DNA of 47,689 bases from a virus, in the IMG/VR virus record IMGVR_UViG_3300035564_000186, positions 1-47,689 of that record. One strand, given 5' to 3'. Under the pieces are notes generated by a model. That model had not been told where the DNA came from and searched no databases. It saw nothing but the letters and a program-made list of their open reading frames with translations. Positions 1 through 9,128 of this stretch are shown here, piece by piece (the first letter of the stretch is position 1; every line of letters begins with the position of its first letter). Made by a program: the position numbers and the translations under genes.

Positions 1-3
1 AAC

Positions 4-990
4 TTATGATTCTATTAGTTCGCGCCGTAGAATCCGGCGCTCATTTAAACGGTCCATTGGCGATTTGATTTTATCTTCCTCGCAGGTATGGATATAGATC
101 ATCGTTGTCTCGACATTTTGATGACCCATATATTCCTGAATCTCTTTAACACCAACGCCGCTGCGATATAAATGCGTCGCAAAACAATGACGCAAAACAT
201 GTGGCGTAACGTGTTTGTTTATTTTTCCTTTTCGCGCAGCCTCCTTGACTGCCTTTTGTAGACTTGTCTCGAAAATATGATGCCGACGTACATGCCCAGA
301 GCGTGGATCGGTCGAAAGTTGTCCTGCCGGGAAAACATATTGCCAATACCATTCATAAGGCGCATTCCGATATTTGTTTGCCAGGGCATACGGTAATTCA
401 ACTTCACCATATCCCATTGCCAAATCTTCCTGATGCTGCGCCTTGACTTTGGCAAGATGCAATTTAAGAGCCGGGACAACCGATTCGGGTAACAATGTCA
501 ACCTGTCTTGATTTGATTTTGTATCCCGCAGGATAATTTTCATATTATCGAAATCAACATCTTTCACTCGCAAGCGCAGGCACTCCATCAGTCGGAGACC
601 ACCGCCATAAAGCAATTCAGCCATGATGCGATAAACACCATGCATGTTTTCCATCAATCGCATTACTTCGTTTTCGGTTAAAACGGTTGGCAGGTGTTTT
701 TCTTTTTTTGCACGTATCAGGCTTACATCCCCGATCTGCACTTCCATCACTTTATACATAAACAGAATTGCTGAAAGCGCCTGGTTCTGCGTTTGCGGAC
801 TGTAATTTTTGACCACCGCCAGATGTGTAATATATGCACATACCCCTTCTGTTGCTACTTCGCGCGGATGCCTTGGCAAATGGAAACGCACATATCCCCG
901 AATCCATCTTAGGTATGTCTGTTCAGTCTTATAAGAATAACCTTTTGTTCGTAAAGCTTCTCTCATCGTTTCCATCAATTTTTTAGCCAT
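4..990 (-). CDS. intI: Integron integrase (IntI-type tyrosine recombinase)
   Basis: Site-specific tyrosine recombinase that would recombine attI and attC sites to insert or excise gene cassettes. With numbering from the upstream ATG at 1008, the catalytic set is visible: R139 in GGGLRLMECL, K164, H270 and R273 in TPHVLRH, H296 in MGHQ, and Y305 in TTMIYIH. The IntI-specific extra segment is also present between patches II and III (WYWQYVFPAG, STDPRSGHVRRHH), which separates IntI from XerC/D. The C-terminal IKSPMDRL matches the usual RSPLD ending of the family. I chose the start at 990 because GGAGG lies 9 nt upstream; the ATG at 1008 has no such site. The length, 328 aa, is normal for IntI. 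It follows a glycan-cargo operon on the same strand. No convincing attI is seen at its 5' end. Attachment-like sites lie at the far right of the window, next to its 3' end only if the molecule is circular. Confidence 0.93.
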   Translation of the reverse strand: MAKKLMETMREALRTKGYSYKTEQTYLRWIRGYVRFHLPRHPREVATEGVCAYITHLAVVKNYSPQTQNQALSAILFMYKVMEVQIGDVSLIRAKKEKHLPTVLTENEVMRLMENMHGVYRIMAELLYGGGLRLMECLRLRVKDVDFDNMKIILRDTKSNQDRLTLLPESVVPALKLHLAKVKAQHQEDLAMGYGEVELPYALANKYRNAPYEWYWQYVFPAGQLSTDPRSGHVRRHHIFETSLQKAVKEAARKGKINKHVTPHVLRHCFATHLYRSGVGVKEIQEYMGHQNVETTMIYIHTCEEDKIKSPMDRLNERRILRRELIES

Positions 991-1050
991 AAGATCACGC
1001 CTCCGCATCCGCTTTCAACAATCCAGTGCCACATCGGCTTTTTCCGTTTA

Positions 1051-3441
1051 TCATCCGTTACTTACTCGCTCCTCTACCTCCTGTTGCACGCGGACATTCC
1101 TCGTGTATTGGTGCAACATCACCGGCACCAACCCGTTTTTGAACTGGCATTTCCCTTCGTCGATACTGGGAAATTCATCCTTATAACTCTTCCGGTCGAC
1201 TGCGCTGGCAAACAGTGGCGCTGCGTTAAAGCACCAACCCCCATCTACTTTCGTAAAAAGTGTTTTTTCCTGGTAGCGCGGCTCGCGCAGCAGGATATTC
1301 AGTGCCGCCTGGTCATGGTTTCTGGCCCTTGGTTTCCTTGCGCACATCTGATAGATTTCCTCCCCCAGCCTGACCAGCGTCCCGGCGCGCACGGCCAGCG
1401 AACCAGCGTTATATAATAGTTCCCCTGCCATCTGCTTCCAATGTTCCGGGAAGGACTTGCGCAGGTTCTCCCTTGCCCACGCCTTGCCTGAAAAAGTTAC
1501 CCCCTCCGAAGCCACCACGATGGACTTGTCCTGCGGCACCTGCGCCAGGAATTCGGCAGGGTCGCGCTGGAAAACCAGGTCATCCACATCCGTAAATATC
1601 ACCCAGGTTTCTTCCGCCAGCGTCCCAGCCAGCCTGGCGGCATCCCTGAAGCGGTCAATCACTACCTGGTTGGTCAATCGCCCTGGATGAACCTGGATGC
1701 CATACTCACATAACTGGTCAATTGCCCATTGGTCTGCTTCATAAACCAGCATGTGGATCTCACCCTCGAAACCGGCCAACTGTAAGGATTTCCACCAGGT
1801 TTCGATTGTCTCGAAGGAATTACCCTGAACTGCACCCAACACGATCACCGGGCAGTTTGGATTTAGGGAGTTACGTTTGGTTTTAGGAATTGTGGTCATG
1901 ATCGTCTCGGTCGCCATCTCCCCGCGGAGCGCTTTCTGTCGCCATGGCCATGTATCCACATACGCTCGCATCTCTTCTCTCGACATTGCGCGCATCTTTT
2001 CCAATTCTGCATGGTTGGCCGCGAAATATGGATTGGCCTTGCTTGAGTTGACGCCAACAAAGTGGTTGAGATGGAATAAGGACCCTGGCGTCATGCGCAC
2101 ATCGTAGCCCAGCAGCTTGAAGCGGTCGTTGCGTTCGCAGTCTTCAGGCCCGAACGAAACCATATTCTCATTTTCCATGCCGCCATCGATAAACGACTCT
2201 TTGTTGAACATCACCGCGCCGCCCACGCTGTTATGCCCCACATGGCGTCCCTTGAACTGGAAATCCCCCACGATGCCAATATCATGCTGCTTCTGGATTT
2301 TCTCGTACCAGGGGATGCGCGGCATTCGCCCAAAGCGGCCATCATACGGAAATACAACATCCGCGCCATTGCGCAACTGCTCCACCGCCACCAATATCTG
2401 CATTGGCGGGATGATCACATCGCAGTCCCAATTCACGACAAATTTGGTTGCGCTCAGTTTGAACATCTCGTTCAGCATCTTTGTCCGGTGGAATGTTCCC
2501 AGGCGGAAAGGGATATATTTCGCCCACTGACTCGAATATTTGAAGGATGTGCCTCCCTGCTCGCCGATGATGAAATTTGTCTCAAATGCCGCCCGCAACA
2601 GGTGCGTGCTTAGATCGAAATTTTTGCGCCGGTCAGCATGATCCAACGCAACCGGAATGGTAAAAGTGACATCCTGCAACGGGATTTTATAGCTGTCTTT
2701 TTCGTGCCGTATCCAGCGCTCGGGGTAATAATCCTTTGGATCGCAATTTTCCAACAGCTTGCCTTTATGCAGGTTTCCGCAGTGGATGATTTTGCTATGC
2801 TTTTTCTCTCCCAGCCAGGCGCACCACCATCCGAACGTGGAATTTGAAATGATGAAGTGGTCACAGCAGCTTGCCAGCAACATATCCTCGATGTCGCTGT
2901 TGCCAACGCTGAAGAAGGCATTCGGCATACACTCGAAATGTGTGCGGCAGTATTCGATGTCATCCGATGTGAACAGGATGTTGTAATTACGCCACTTCGG
3001 GAAATGGCTCAGGAGCGCATCGATATAATAATTTACCGAAAGCTGGAGATAGTTTTCGTTTCCAACATAATCCCCTCTTCTTATTTGGATGCAAATCGTT
3101 TTCTTCTTGAATAAATCTTCATGCTTCGCCTTGCATTCTGCCACCAACGCTTTCTTGAATTTCAAACGTGTCGATCCAAAGTATTTCTCGCTCTGCATAT
3201 ATCCATACAGATCGCATGACGCCTGCAAATCCCAATCATAATGATGAAAATGTTTTTCTTCCACCCGGTTGGTCATCAACTCGCCATGCGGAAGCTGGAT
3301 CTCGAAATAGCCTTCATACCCCCACGCTGGGAAGCTGGCACTGGCCTTGTATTTTTCTGCTATCCCCAAGGTGGACGCCACCTGGAACAACTGGTTGCCC
3401 AACCGTCCGTGCTTGCCAAGTTGCGAAAAAGAGATGTTCAT
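1051..3441 (-). CDS. Three-domain glycosyltransferase fusion (GT11-like fucosyltransferase plus two GT-A-like domains)
   Basis: A 796-aa protein made of three apparent glycosyltransferase units. Residues about 1-250 resemble alpha-1,2-fucosyltransferase (GT11): GRLGNQLFQVAS at the N-terminus, IQIRRGDYVG, and NSTFGWWCAWLG near the end. Residues about 255-530 look like a galactosyltransferase-type GT-A domain (VVNWDCDVIIPP with a DxD, and GPEDCERNDRFKLLGY). Residues about 545-796 contain a further nucleotide-sugar transferase fold with WVIFTDVDDLVF. The likely role is assembly of a surface or secreted glycan from NDP-sugars in the cytoplasm. The start overlaps the stop of the upstream glycosyltransferase gene (ATGA), so the two are translationally coupled. 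As phage cargo it would alter host surface sugars. The order and folds of the second and third domains are inferred from short motifs only. Confidence 0.75.
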   Translation of the reverse strand: MNISFSQLGKHGRLGNQLFQVASTLGIAEKYKASASFPAWGYEGYFEIQLPHGELMTNRVEEKHFHHYDWDLQASCDLYGYMQSEKYFGSTRLKFKKALVAECKAKHEDLFKKKTICIQIRRGDYVGNENYLQLSVNYYIDALLSHFPKWRNYNILFTSDDIEYCRTHFECMPNAFFSVGNSDIEDMLLASCCDHFIISNSTFGWWCAWLGEKKHSKIIHCGNLHKGKLLENCDPKDYYPERWIRHEKDSYKIPLQDVTFTIPVALDHADRRKNFDLSTHLLRAAFETNFIIGEQGGTSFKYSSQWAKYIPFRLGTFHRTKMLNEMFKLSATKFVVNWDCDVIIPPMQILVAVEQLRNGADVVFPYDGRFGRMPRIPWYEKIQKQHDIGIVGDFQFKGRHVGHNSVGGAVMFNKESFIDGGMENENMVSFGPEDCERNDRFKLLGYDVRMTPGSLFHLNHFVGVNSSKANPYFAANHAELEKMRAMSREEMRAYVDTWPWRQKALRGEMATETIMTTIPKTKRNSLNPNCPVIVLGAVQGNSFETIETWWKSLQLAGFEGEIHMLVYEADQWAIDQLCEYGIQVHPGRLTNQVVIDRFRDAARLAGTLAEETWVIFTDVDDLVFQRDPAEFLAQVPQDKSIVVASEGVTFSGKAWARENLRKSFPEHWKQMAGELLYNAGSLAVRAGTLVRLGEEIYQMCARKPRARNHDQAALNILLREPRYQEKTLFTKVDGGWCFNAAPLFASAVDRKSYKDEFPSIDEGKCQFKNGLVPVMLHQYTRNVRVQQEVEERVSNG

Positions 3442-4319
3442 TGGTTATTCCTCTCGTTTGCTGATAGTCTGGAATCCAGGAAACCCTTCGTATATGCCAG
3501 CTTGAACAATCCATCTCCCGCCAGTTGATCGTGAGAACTTGCACCCATGTGATACCAAACATCATCATCCAGCATCTCATAGTGTTGTGTAGAATCCTTC
3601 CGGTTTACATCCTGCTCGGCAAAACGAATGCTATGATGTTCGATCTCATAATCATCCGCATTGAAATCCTTATTCAAGACATCGTAATTGGCGCCGCCTG
3701 TGTCAAGTGCATATTTCCAGGATGCTCTAAAATCCAGGACCCGGTCGCCGACAAAATCCAGTCTATAGAAGTTGGTTATTACGTGCATACACCATGCTGC
3801 ACTCTTCTGGCTCCTGATAACCTTTCCATACATCCCCAGACCATCAAGATAGGGTCTTATGTCAAACTCTTTAACTAAAAAACAGTCATGATCCAGAAAG
3901 CCAAAATACTTTGGTTTTCTTTCCCTTACACAGTTCAGAAAAAGCCAGTTCATGGTGGTTCCGAGTTTCATGGTTGGATCGAAAGTTTGTTCATGTTGAT
4001 AGTAATTATCGGGGGCCTTCAGATAGGTTATGCCTTCTCTTATGCACAGTTCAAGCACATCGTTGGATGTTTCCGGGTGCAGCCAGTTATTGTTATCCAC
4101 CACAATTATATTGAAAGGGCTCTTGAAGAACCTCCGCAGTGTTTTGACCTGGTATTCAACCAGAAACGGGTTGTTGAATGTGATTACATAAACATCCACC
4201 TCGTTCCTACTCTCATTACTATAGAGATAACTGGGACAGGCCTCTGCCTTTATGCCAAAATAACTCCTGTAAAATTCAACCTGTGGAACGTGCTTATCGG
4301 TCATTGGTGGGTAGATCAT
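3438..4319 (-). CDS. Glycosyltransferase, GT2/GT-A type
   Basis: Probable glycosyltransferase of 293 aa. A beta-alpha start of the nucleotide-binding fold is visible (DVYVITFNNPFLVEYQVKTL, then FNIIVVDNNN). It is followed by the metal-binding DxD-type motif in KYFGFLDHDCFLV. The ATG at 4319 overlaps the stop of the preceding gene (ATGA at 4319-4316) and has GGAG a few bases upstream, so it is preferred over a longer in-frame extension inside that gene. It sits in a tight operon with the nucleotidyltransferase fusion upstream and the three-domain transferase downstream. The set looks like a small pathway that activates and transfers a sugar or a phospho-substituent. Acceptor and donor cannot be read from the sequence. 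Confidence 0.75.
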   Translation of the reverse strand: MIYPPMTDKHVPQVEFYRSYFGIKAEACPSYLYSNESRNEVDVYVITFNNPFLVEYQVKTLRRFFKSPFNIIVVDNNNWLHPETSNDVLELCIREGITYLKAPDNYYQHEQTFDPTMKLGTTMNWLFLNCVRERKPKYFGFLDHDCFLVKEFDIRPYLDGLGMYGKVIRSQKSAAWCMHVITNFYRLDFVGDRVLDFRASWKYALDTGGANYDVLNKDFNADDYEIEHHSIRFAEQDVNRKDSTQHYEMLDDDVWYHMGASSHDQLAGDGLFKLAYTKGFLDSRLSANERNNQ

Positions 4320-6172
4320 TGGATAATCTCCTTGACCAGTTCGAAATATTTTTTCTGCTTTTCCAATTCCGTGTGGAGTGGAATCAGCGAAAACAGCAGG
4401 CTGGCCGTGATGGTTTTCAGGAACTCCAGACGTTCTTGAGAAAAGTTGCCGGTAAACCAATTCTCGAAGTATTCCCTCAAGTCTTTTAAATAAGTTTCAT
4501 TGATCTCACAGTCATTCAGGATGAAGTCGTACCCCCACAGCGATTGGTAAATCTTGGCAAAATCATAAAAAATATCGCCATAAATGGTTTCCACCTCGCC
4601 AACCTTTCCCCTCATATCAATAAATCGGATCAACTGGTTATTGCACAAGAAAACATTGCTGAAAACCAGGTCTCCGTGAATAATTCCTTCTATGGGGATA
4701 TGTCGACACAGTTTCTCAGTGATTTCTTTGAAATAGCATTCCGCTTCGTTCGAGACTGCTTGGTAATCGAACCCAGCATACCGCTGCCTGATTTTGTCAT
4801 TGTAGTTGGCGTTGTAGTCGATGGAATCAACCAACTTCTCCAGGGTATGAATTTTGGTGACGGTATCCAGCAAATTCCGCAGGTTTTCTTTTGTTAGGGA
4901 ATTGTTTACCAGCAGGTAGCTGAAAACAATCCCGTTGATTTTTTCCATTTTGATGGTCTTGCCCTCGATGAAGATGACCTGCGCAAAATGCTCCTTGATG
5001 GCCTGTGGAATATGGCGATACCAGTAAATCTCCCCCGGGTTGTCGGTAGTTTTGATGACACAATCACCATCATAGGTGATGTTGTTGAAATGCCTCGCTT
5101 CAATTCTGGCATTATAGAACCCGGTTTCCTTTTCCACATCAAAGGCGCTGACAGAAAGATCGTCGATGTAAAAGTGGGCAAATGGCTTTCCAAAATAGAT
5201 TTCATTGAACGGGATATCGTACTTCTTCAGGGTCCCGAAGACATCCTCGTAAGCATTCCTGGTAGCTAGTCCTGCATTTAAACCGCTGCTCAACATCCGT
5301 CTGGCTGTCTGGATGATGATGATGTGGCCCTGGTCGTGCAAATATCGCGCAAGCTTGATATTTTTCATAATTGGAGCCACGCTTTTATAGTTATTCTTTT
5401 CGTCAGGAAAGCTGACCAGCGTCCCATCCAAATCGAAACAGAAGCGCTTTTTGTTGGTATTGTTGTTCGAACAATAGGTTTTGAGTTGTTCGGGCGTTCC
5501 CAGGCATACAAAATTCTTTATTGGAAAGGCCAGCACAACTTCATGGTTCACTATCATCCTGGCATATACATTGGAGACGTAATATTCTCCGTTCGACTTG
5601 TCTTCGGCGTTCAAGATTTGTTCGCAATATTCTTTCAGCAGTTTTCCGTTTCTAAAGGCATAAGCGCCGGTGCAGGCATGATGCGATACCTTGATTTTCT
5701 CCTTGATTTCGAACACCCTGTTTCGGGGGTCAATTTTTATGTAGGAAAACATCGCCTCTTTTGATTTATCTTCAAAGTAGAAAATGCAGTTTTCGCTTGT
5801 CTCCCTTGCCATCCTTACAATGTCATCGGTGTAGAACGTGTCGCAATCGACCACCAGTGTCATCTCGTCCAAACTTCCTATTTTATTCAGCCCACACAGG
5901 ATGGTCTCTGCCGGTCCGCGCGTGTCATATTTCAGCAAAATGAAATTCAAATCAAGGCCGTAGAATCGCTTCTTGAGCACATTTTTGAAGTGATACTTCT
6001 CCAATCTCTGGGTATACACAATAAATATCTTGTCTGATTTCTCGACCTTCAGGCTTTCGATGACGCGCGCGATAAGCGCTTCTCCAAGAACGTTGACCAG
6101 CGGTTTGGGCCTGGAATAACCATCTTCTGCAAACCGCTTTCCAAGACCGGCAGCGGGGATGATAATATTCAT
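4316..6172 (-). CDS. Trifunctional sugar-phosphate nucleotidyltransferase / HAD phosphatase / phosphotransferase
   Basis: About 618 aa with three recognisable parts. The N-terminus (MNIIIPAAGLGKRFAEDGYS, then RPKPL) is a classic sugar-1-phosphate or choline-phosphate nucleotidylyltransferase start, with VVDCDTFYTD as its metal site. The middle has the HAD phosphatase motif CFDLDGTLVSF and IIIQTARRM, typical of capsule-biosynthesis phosphatases. The C-terminal third carries an aminoglycoside/choline-kinase-like loop, IIHGDLVFSNVF, followed by IRFIDMRG. Together these suggest production of an activated sugar or polyol-phosphate for a surface polymer. The ATG at 6172 is preferred (GGAG about 12 nt upstream) over a TTG at 6196. 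The stop overlaps the next glycosyltransferase start. Such fusions occur in capsule loci; the exact substrate is unknown. Confidence 0.78.
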   Translation of the reverse strand: MNIIIPAAGLGKRFAEDGYSRPKPLVNVLGEALIARVIESLKVEKSDKIFIVYTQRLEKYHFKNVLKKRFYGLDLNFILLKYDTRGPAETILCGLNKIGSLDEMTLVVDCDTFYTDDIVRMARETSENCIFYFEDKSKEAMFSYIKIDPRNRVFEIKEKIKVSHHACTGAYAFRNGKLLKEYCEQILNAEDKSNGEYYVSNVYARMIVNHEVVLAFPIKNFVCLGTPEQLKTYCSNNNTNKKRFCFDLDGTLVSFPDEKNNYKSVAPIMKNIKLARYLHDQGHIIIIQTARRMLSSGLNAGLATRNAYEDVFGTLKKYDIPFNEIYFGKPFAHFYIDDLSVSAFDVEKETGFYNARIEARHFNNITYDGDCVIKTTDNPGEIYWYRHIPQAIKEHFAQVIFIEGKTIKMEKINGIVFSYLLVNNSLTKENLRNLLDTVTKIHTLEKLVDSIDYNANYNDKIRQRYAGFDYQAVSNEAECYFKEITEKLCRHIPIEGIIHGDLVFSNVFLCNNQLIRFIDMRGKVGEVETIYGDIFYDFAKIYQSLWGYDFILNDCEINETYLKDLREYFENWFTGNFSQERLEFLKTITASLLFSLIPLHTELEKQKKYFELVKEIIQ

Positions 6173-6174
6173 GG

Positions 6175-6843
6175 CTACAACTCCGATTTGTTGCAATTGC
6201 TATCAGCTGAAGGCCGATAGTAAATGTCATCTACTCGGAGAGATGCAAGTAAAGCATATCCATTCCTGCAAAGTATTTCTCCAACTTGCTCTCTGACCAT
6301 TGGGTCTTCGTTATGTTCGAAAACAATCAACCCAAAGCTGTACTGACTGAAATCGATGCTTTTGAAGATCTCTAGTTCGGCGCCTTCCACGTCAACCGAC
6401 AAAAACTCGATGTGCTTTGGCATGGCATAATCCGCGCACAATTGAGTAAATGTGATGGTCTCCACCTGCACTTCTTCGTAGTCGCAGAACTCTACGATCA
6501 GCGGCCAGTGCGCCGCCAATCTATCTTTGAAGCCTGAGAAATAAGAAACATCGCCGCCATAGCGTCTGTCGATGCTGACTTTGATAAACGCGCGCGGCAG
6601 CCCATCCAGGCTGACCGCCTTTTGGCATAACTTGCATTGGCGCTGTTCGAAATTGGATGGGAATGGATCGACGCATAAACCCGTCCAGCCCTTCTCCCGT
6701 TCCAGGTAGAGCGTCTGGCTGATTATTTCTCCGTTCCAGCAGCCGATCTCCAAAAAGGTGCCTGGCTCCGTAAAATTCTCATCCAAATATTTTTCTATCT
6801 TATGCTGGCTAAATCTGATGTCATCATCTGGTAAGTTGCTCAT
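6175..6843 (-). CDS. FkbM-family methyltransferase
   Basis: SAM-dependent methyltransferase of about 222 aa. The SAM-binding motif I is FLEIGCWNGE. The FkbM signature FLSVDVEGAELEIFKSIDF is clear. FkbM enzymes O-methylate sugars or natural products, and in glycan loci they usually cap or decorate a polysaccharide. The start at 6843 (MSNLPDDD) has AGGA in the right place and removes a basic, poorly supported N-terminal extension. It is the first gene of the glycan cargo operon that continues down to 1051, separated by only 2 bp from the next start. Confidence 0.85.
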   Translation of the reverse strand: MSNLPDDDIRFSQHKIEKYLDENFTEPGTFLEIGCWNGEIISQTLYLEREKGWTGLCVDPFPSNFEQRQCKLCQKAVSLDGLPRAFIKVSIDRRYGGDVSYFSGFKDRLAAHWPLIVEFCDYEEVQVETITFTQLCADYAMPKHIEFLSVDVEGAELEIFKSIDFSQYSFGLIVFEHNEDPMVREQVGEILCRNGYALLASLRVDDIYYRPSADSNCNKSEL

Positions 6844-6871
6844 CTTTATCCTCGCAATCCTTGAAATTGCT

Positions 6872-7120
6872 TTAACTTTCCGTTTCATCCGTTGTCTCTT
6901 GACCCCACGTCCTGCGCTTACCGCACACAGAACAGGTCACGCCAATCATGGAGCCATACAACACGCCCAGCACTTCTGGTGGACGTTTGCCGGGATGACG
7001 CGGATCGACGGCATCCCGGTACAACAACAGCACCATTCTTCCGCGCCCATTCCGGCGCATCTGTCCCAGCACGTGACCTTTCTTTTCTTTGCATTTCCAT
7101 TCCACAAGTTCCCGTTCCAT
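6872..7120 (-). CDS. Small putative zinc-ribbon protein
   Basis: An 82-aa basic protein with one Cys near the N-terminus (EWKCKEKKG) and a CxxC near the C-terminus (VTCSVCGKRR), resembling small phage zinc-ribbon proteins of the Com type. Two further ligands are not obvious, so metal binding is a guess. It lies between the early module and the glycan operon on the same strand, 28 bp ahead of the FkbM start. The 54 bp upstream (7121-7174) hold no gene. I do not recognise a family with confidence. Confidence 0.5.
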   Translation of the reverse strand: MERELVEWKCKEKKGHVLGQMRRNGRGRMVLLLYRDAVDPRHPGKRPPEVLGVLYGSMIGVTCSVCGKRRTWGQETTDETES

Positions 7121-7174
7121 CCATACCTTTACCTTCTCCCTTCCACGTTTTTTTCACGACCCCGATTTTGATTT

Positions 7175-7690
7175 TCATAACAATTCCGGAAAAATCGGCC
7201 CGCAGACGATCACCGCCGCCCTGGGCATCCACTCGCGCGCCAGAATGGGAATATTGATGCCCTCGCATGTGCCGCCTAAATCCATCCGCTCGGGAGCATT
7301 TTTGGGCAGTTCCTGCACCACCGCCATATGCGGCGCTGCATCGTAATTTCCCCAGTACAAATCCGCCGCATCCTGGATGATATTCCGCATCCGCTCCCGG
7401 CCTGTTCGCCGCCAGAAGACGCCATTGTATAGGTCGCTTTCATTTCCATCCCACACCCACGGTCGCACGCGGATCACATCCCGATATGGCCACCATAACT
7501 CCAGATGATGACGCTGGATCAGTTTCCCTTCCACCGCATCGATGTCCAGATACCAATCCCGGCAGTGGCTCGGAACATGCTCCTCCAACGCCGCCGCCAG
7601 GTCAACAGGCTGCCCAACCCGCACCAGGTGCAGGTAATTCAATCCCTGTCCAAACTCGAACCGCTTCTCCAGGATGACGGTATCGTTCAT
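7175..7690 (-). CDS. Hypothetical protein, early phage module
   Basis: A 171-aa soluble protein of unknown function. It has an acidic and aromatic-rich centre (DWYLDIDAVEG, ELWWPYRDVIRVRPWVWDG) and no signal peptide or membrane helix. Its ATG overlaps the stop of the DUF5131 gene (ATGA at 7690-7687) and is preceded by GGAGGAGAG, so it is translationally coupled to that gene. No catalytic motif could be recognised. Confidence 0.6.
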   Translation of the reverse strand: MNDTVILEKRFEFGQGLNYLHLVRVGQPVDLAAALEEHVPSHCRDWYLDIDAVEGKLIQRHHLELWWPYRDVIRVRPWVWDGNESDLYNGVFWRRTGRERMRNIIQDAADLYWGNYDAAPHMAVVQELPKNAPERMDLGGTCEGINIPILAREWMPRAAVIVCGPIFPELL

Positions 7691-8646
7691 CTCTCCTCCG
7701 TTTCCCCTTCCCCTAAATTGACATGCTCTTTGTCAATTTGGGGGAAGGTCGGGATGGGGGTCTGCCCTGGCAACTGCCTCCACTCAACTCCATCCAGCAG
7801 GTGACCGGCCATCCCGCGCCCCACCTGGCACATCACATCATCCCCAATCCTTACCGGCTTATGCTTGAAGGTTGTCCCAGCGCCAATATTCAAATCCTTT
7901 ATCGGAGTCCACTCGCCCCATTGCTTAAAGAAAAATGGGATATCCCACAGTTGGCAAAACTCCCGCGCGGACCGCGCCGCGGCTGGCGGCATCGGCCTTG
8001 CCCCATTCCCGCTTTCCCCGCCGCAGCCCAGCCAGTTCAAAAACTCCCAGCCTAACCAATCCACCGCTTCGAGAGCCGGTTCATAACTGACCTCGATGAA
8101 ACCCATCTTATGGATGGTTTTCATCGAGGTCAGGCGTTCCTTGGCGCGCGCATCATTCTCGATGCTGGTGCCAATCAAGATGTTTTTTGGCACATTCATG
8201 TTGATGCTCAGCCAGTTATCCAACCACATCACTGCAATTTCCGGGCGCTTTGTTAGCACCATGAAATCCACATCATTGCGATAGGCCAAAGCATCAAAAA
8301 CGAGTCTGATGCTGAACTTATCCATCCACTCGCCGAATAAATCGGTCATGTCGCAGGGGAATACCATCGCCCGCGAGCGCCCATTTTTGAAGGGACCATG
8401 CGGCTTGAAAGTGCGGATCGCGAGCAGCTCTTTATGCTTGAGATAAACCGTTACCCGGTGCAGGTTGGGCAGGGTGTATTCCAGCCCGGTTCCCAACCGC
8501 ATGTTAAACGTCGACGCCCAGCAGTGCGCGCAGCCCTCGCTCTTGCGCACACAGGCGTAACCATCCTTATTCGGGTTATCAGAAACGAACGCGCGGATCG
8601 GGTTGGTCACATAATCAGCCCATTCAATCTTGGTTTTTGTTGGCAT
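7687..8646 (-). CDS. Phage Gp37/Gp68-like protein (DUF5131 family)
   Basis: About 319 aa. The N-terminus (TKIEWADYVTNPIRAF, then GYACVRKSEGCAHCWA) is the hallmark of the phage Gp37/Gp68 or DUF5131 family, whose Cys cluster and fold suggest a radical-SAM-like barrel. The usual W-N-P and C-x-x-C features are present, and CDMTDLFGEWM and TKRPEI further on match the family. The start at 8646 (MPTKTK) has GGAGG just upstream. The last 20 or so residues (TFPQIDKEHVNLGEG) are encoded by a palindromic repeat that also supplies part of the natural C-terminus. The gene overlaps the previous gene by 23 bp. The enzymatic role in phages is not established. Confidence 0.85.
   Translation of the reverse strand: MPTKTKIEWADYVTNPIRAFVSDNPNKDGYACVRKSEGCAHCWASTFNMRLGTGLEYTLPNLHRVTVYLKHKELLAIRTFKPHGPFKNGRSRAMVFPCDMTDLFGEWMDKFSIRLVFDALAYRNDVDFMVLTKRPEIAVMWLDNWLSINMNVPKNILIGTSIENDARAKERLTSMKTIHKMGFIEVSYEPALEAVDWLGWEFLNWLGCGGESGNGARPMPPAAARSAREFCQLWDIPFFFKQWGEWTPIKDLNIGAGTTFKHKPVRIGDDVMCQVGRGMAGHLLDGVEWRQLPGQTPIPTFPQIDKEHVNLGEGETEER
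7706..7762. repeat. Palindromic GC-rich repeat, copy 1 (coding)
   Basis: Stem 7706-7723 pairs with 7731-7748 (17 of 18 positions, one G-T) around the loop TGCTCTT, followed by a G-rich tail CGGGATGGGGGTC. It belongs to a family of seven copies in this window and encodes the C-terminus of the DUF5131 protein. Confidence 0.85.
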
Positions 8647-9127
8647 CTTGGCCTCCATTGAAAAAAGGATCATCGATAATCAGTAAATCAGCTTGTGCAC
8701 CTTTGATGGTTGCCGGATCGCCTGGCACCAATCGCTTTATCCTGTATGCAATGGAAGGATGGCAAACCAACGTGTCGCCATTCATCATGAACGATAATGG
8801 GATGGTGATTCTTACTATCCGAAAGAATGGCCGTTGAGAATTCGGTTTATGAGTGCTCGGTATTCCTCGAACTTTTTCCTTGGTTTTGTAAGCGTAGTTA
8901 CTTTCAATAATTCGAATATTTCGAGCAAGATAATATGGCGGTTTCCCATTCAAATGCTGTTCGCCAAGAACCTTCTCAATTTGAACTATGGATTCGGCAA
9001 AACTAGCACTCGATAAATTAGTTGGGGTAAGAAATCTTGTAGATATGCCCATTGCTTCTACTAGATTTTTGTCAAGTTCTTGTCTAATTGGGTTCAAAAA
9101 TTGCTGCGCAAATTCATCCAAGTCCAT
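8624..9127 (-). CDS. Hypothetical phage protein
   Basis: A 167-aa protein of unknown family. It opens with an amphipathic helix (LDEFAQQFLNPIRQELDKNL) and ends with a hydrophobic strand followed by acidic residues (ADLLIIDDPFF) that resembles a Walker B element, but no Walker A is present. The start at 9127 follows GGAGG at a good distance, and its end overlaps the start of the DUF5131 gene. Co-transcription with DNA-metabolism and modification genes suggests an accessory early function. Confidence 0.6.
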   Translation of the reverse strand: MDLDEFAQQFLNPIRQELDKNLVEAMGISTRFLTPTNLSSASFAESIVQIEKVLGEQHLNGKPPYYLARNIRIIESNYAYKTKEKVRGIPSTHKPNSQRPFFRIVRITIPLSFMMNGDTLVCHPSIAYRIKRLVPGDPATIKGAQADLLIIDDPFFNGGQDANKNQD

Positions 9128-9128
9128 C

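Noticed and set aside
990-1060. attI at the 5' end of intI
   Set aside because: The gap between intI and the glycosyltransferase gene is short and has no GTTRRRY core or hairpin. The site at 47567-47613 is a better candidate.
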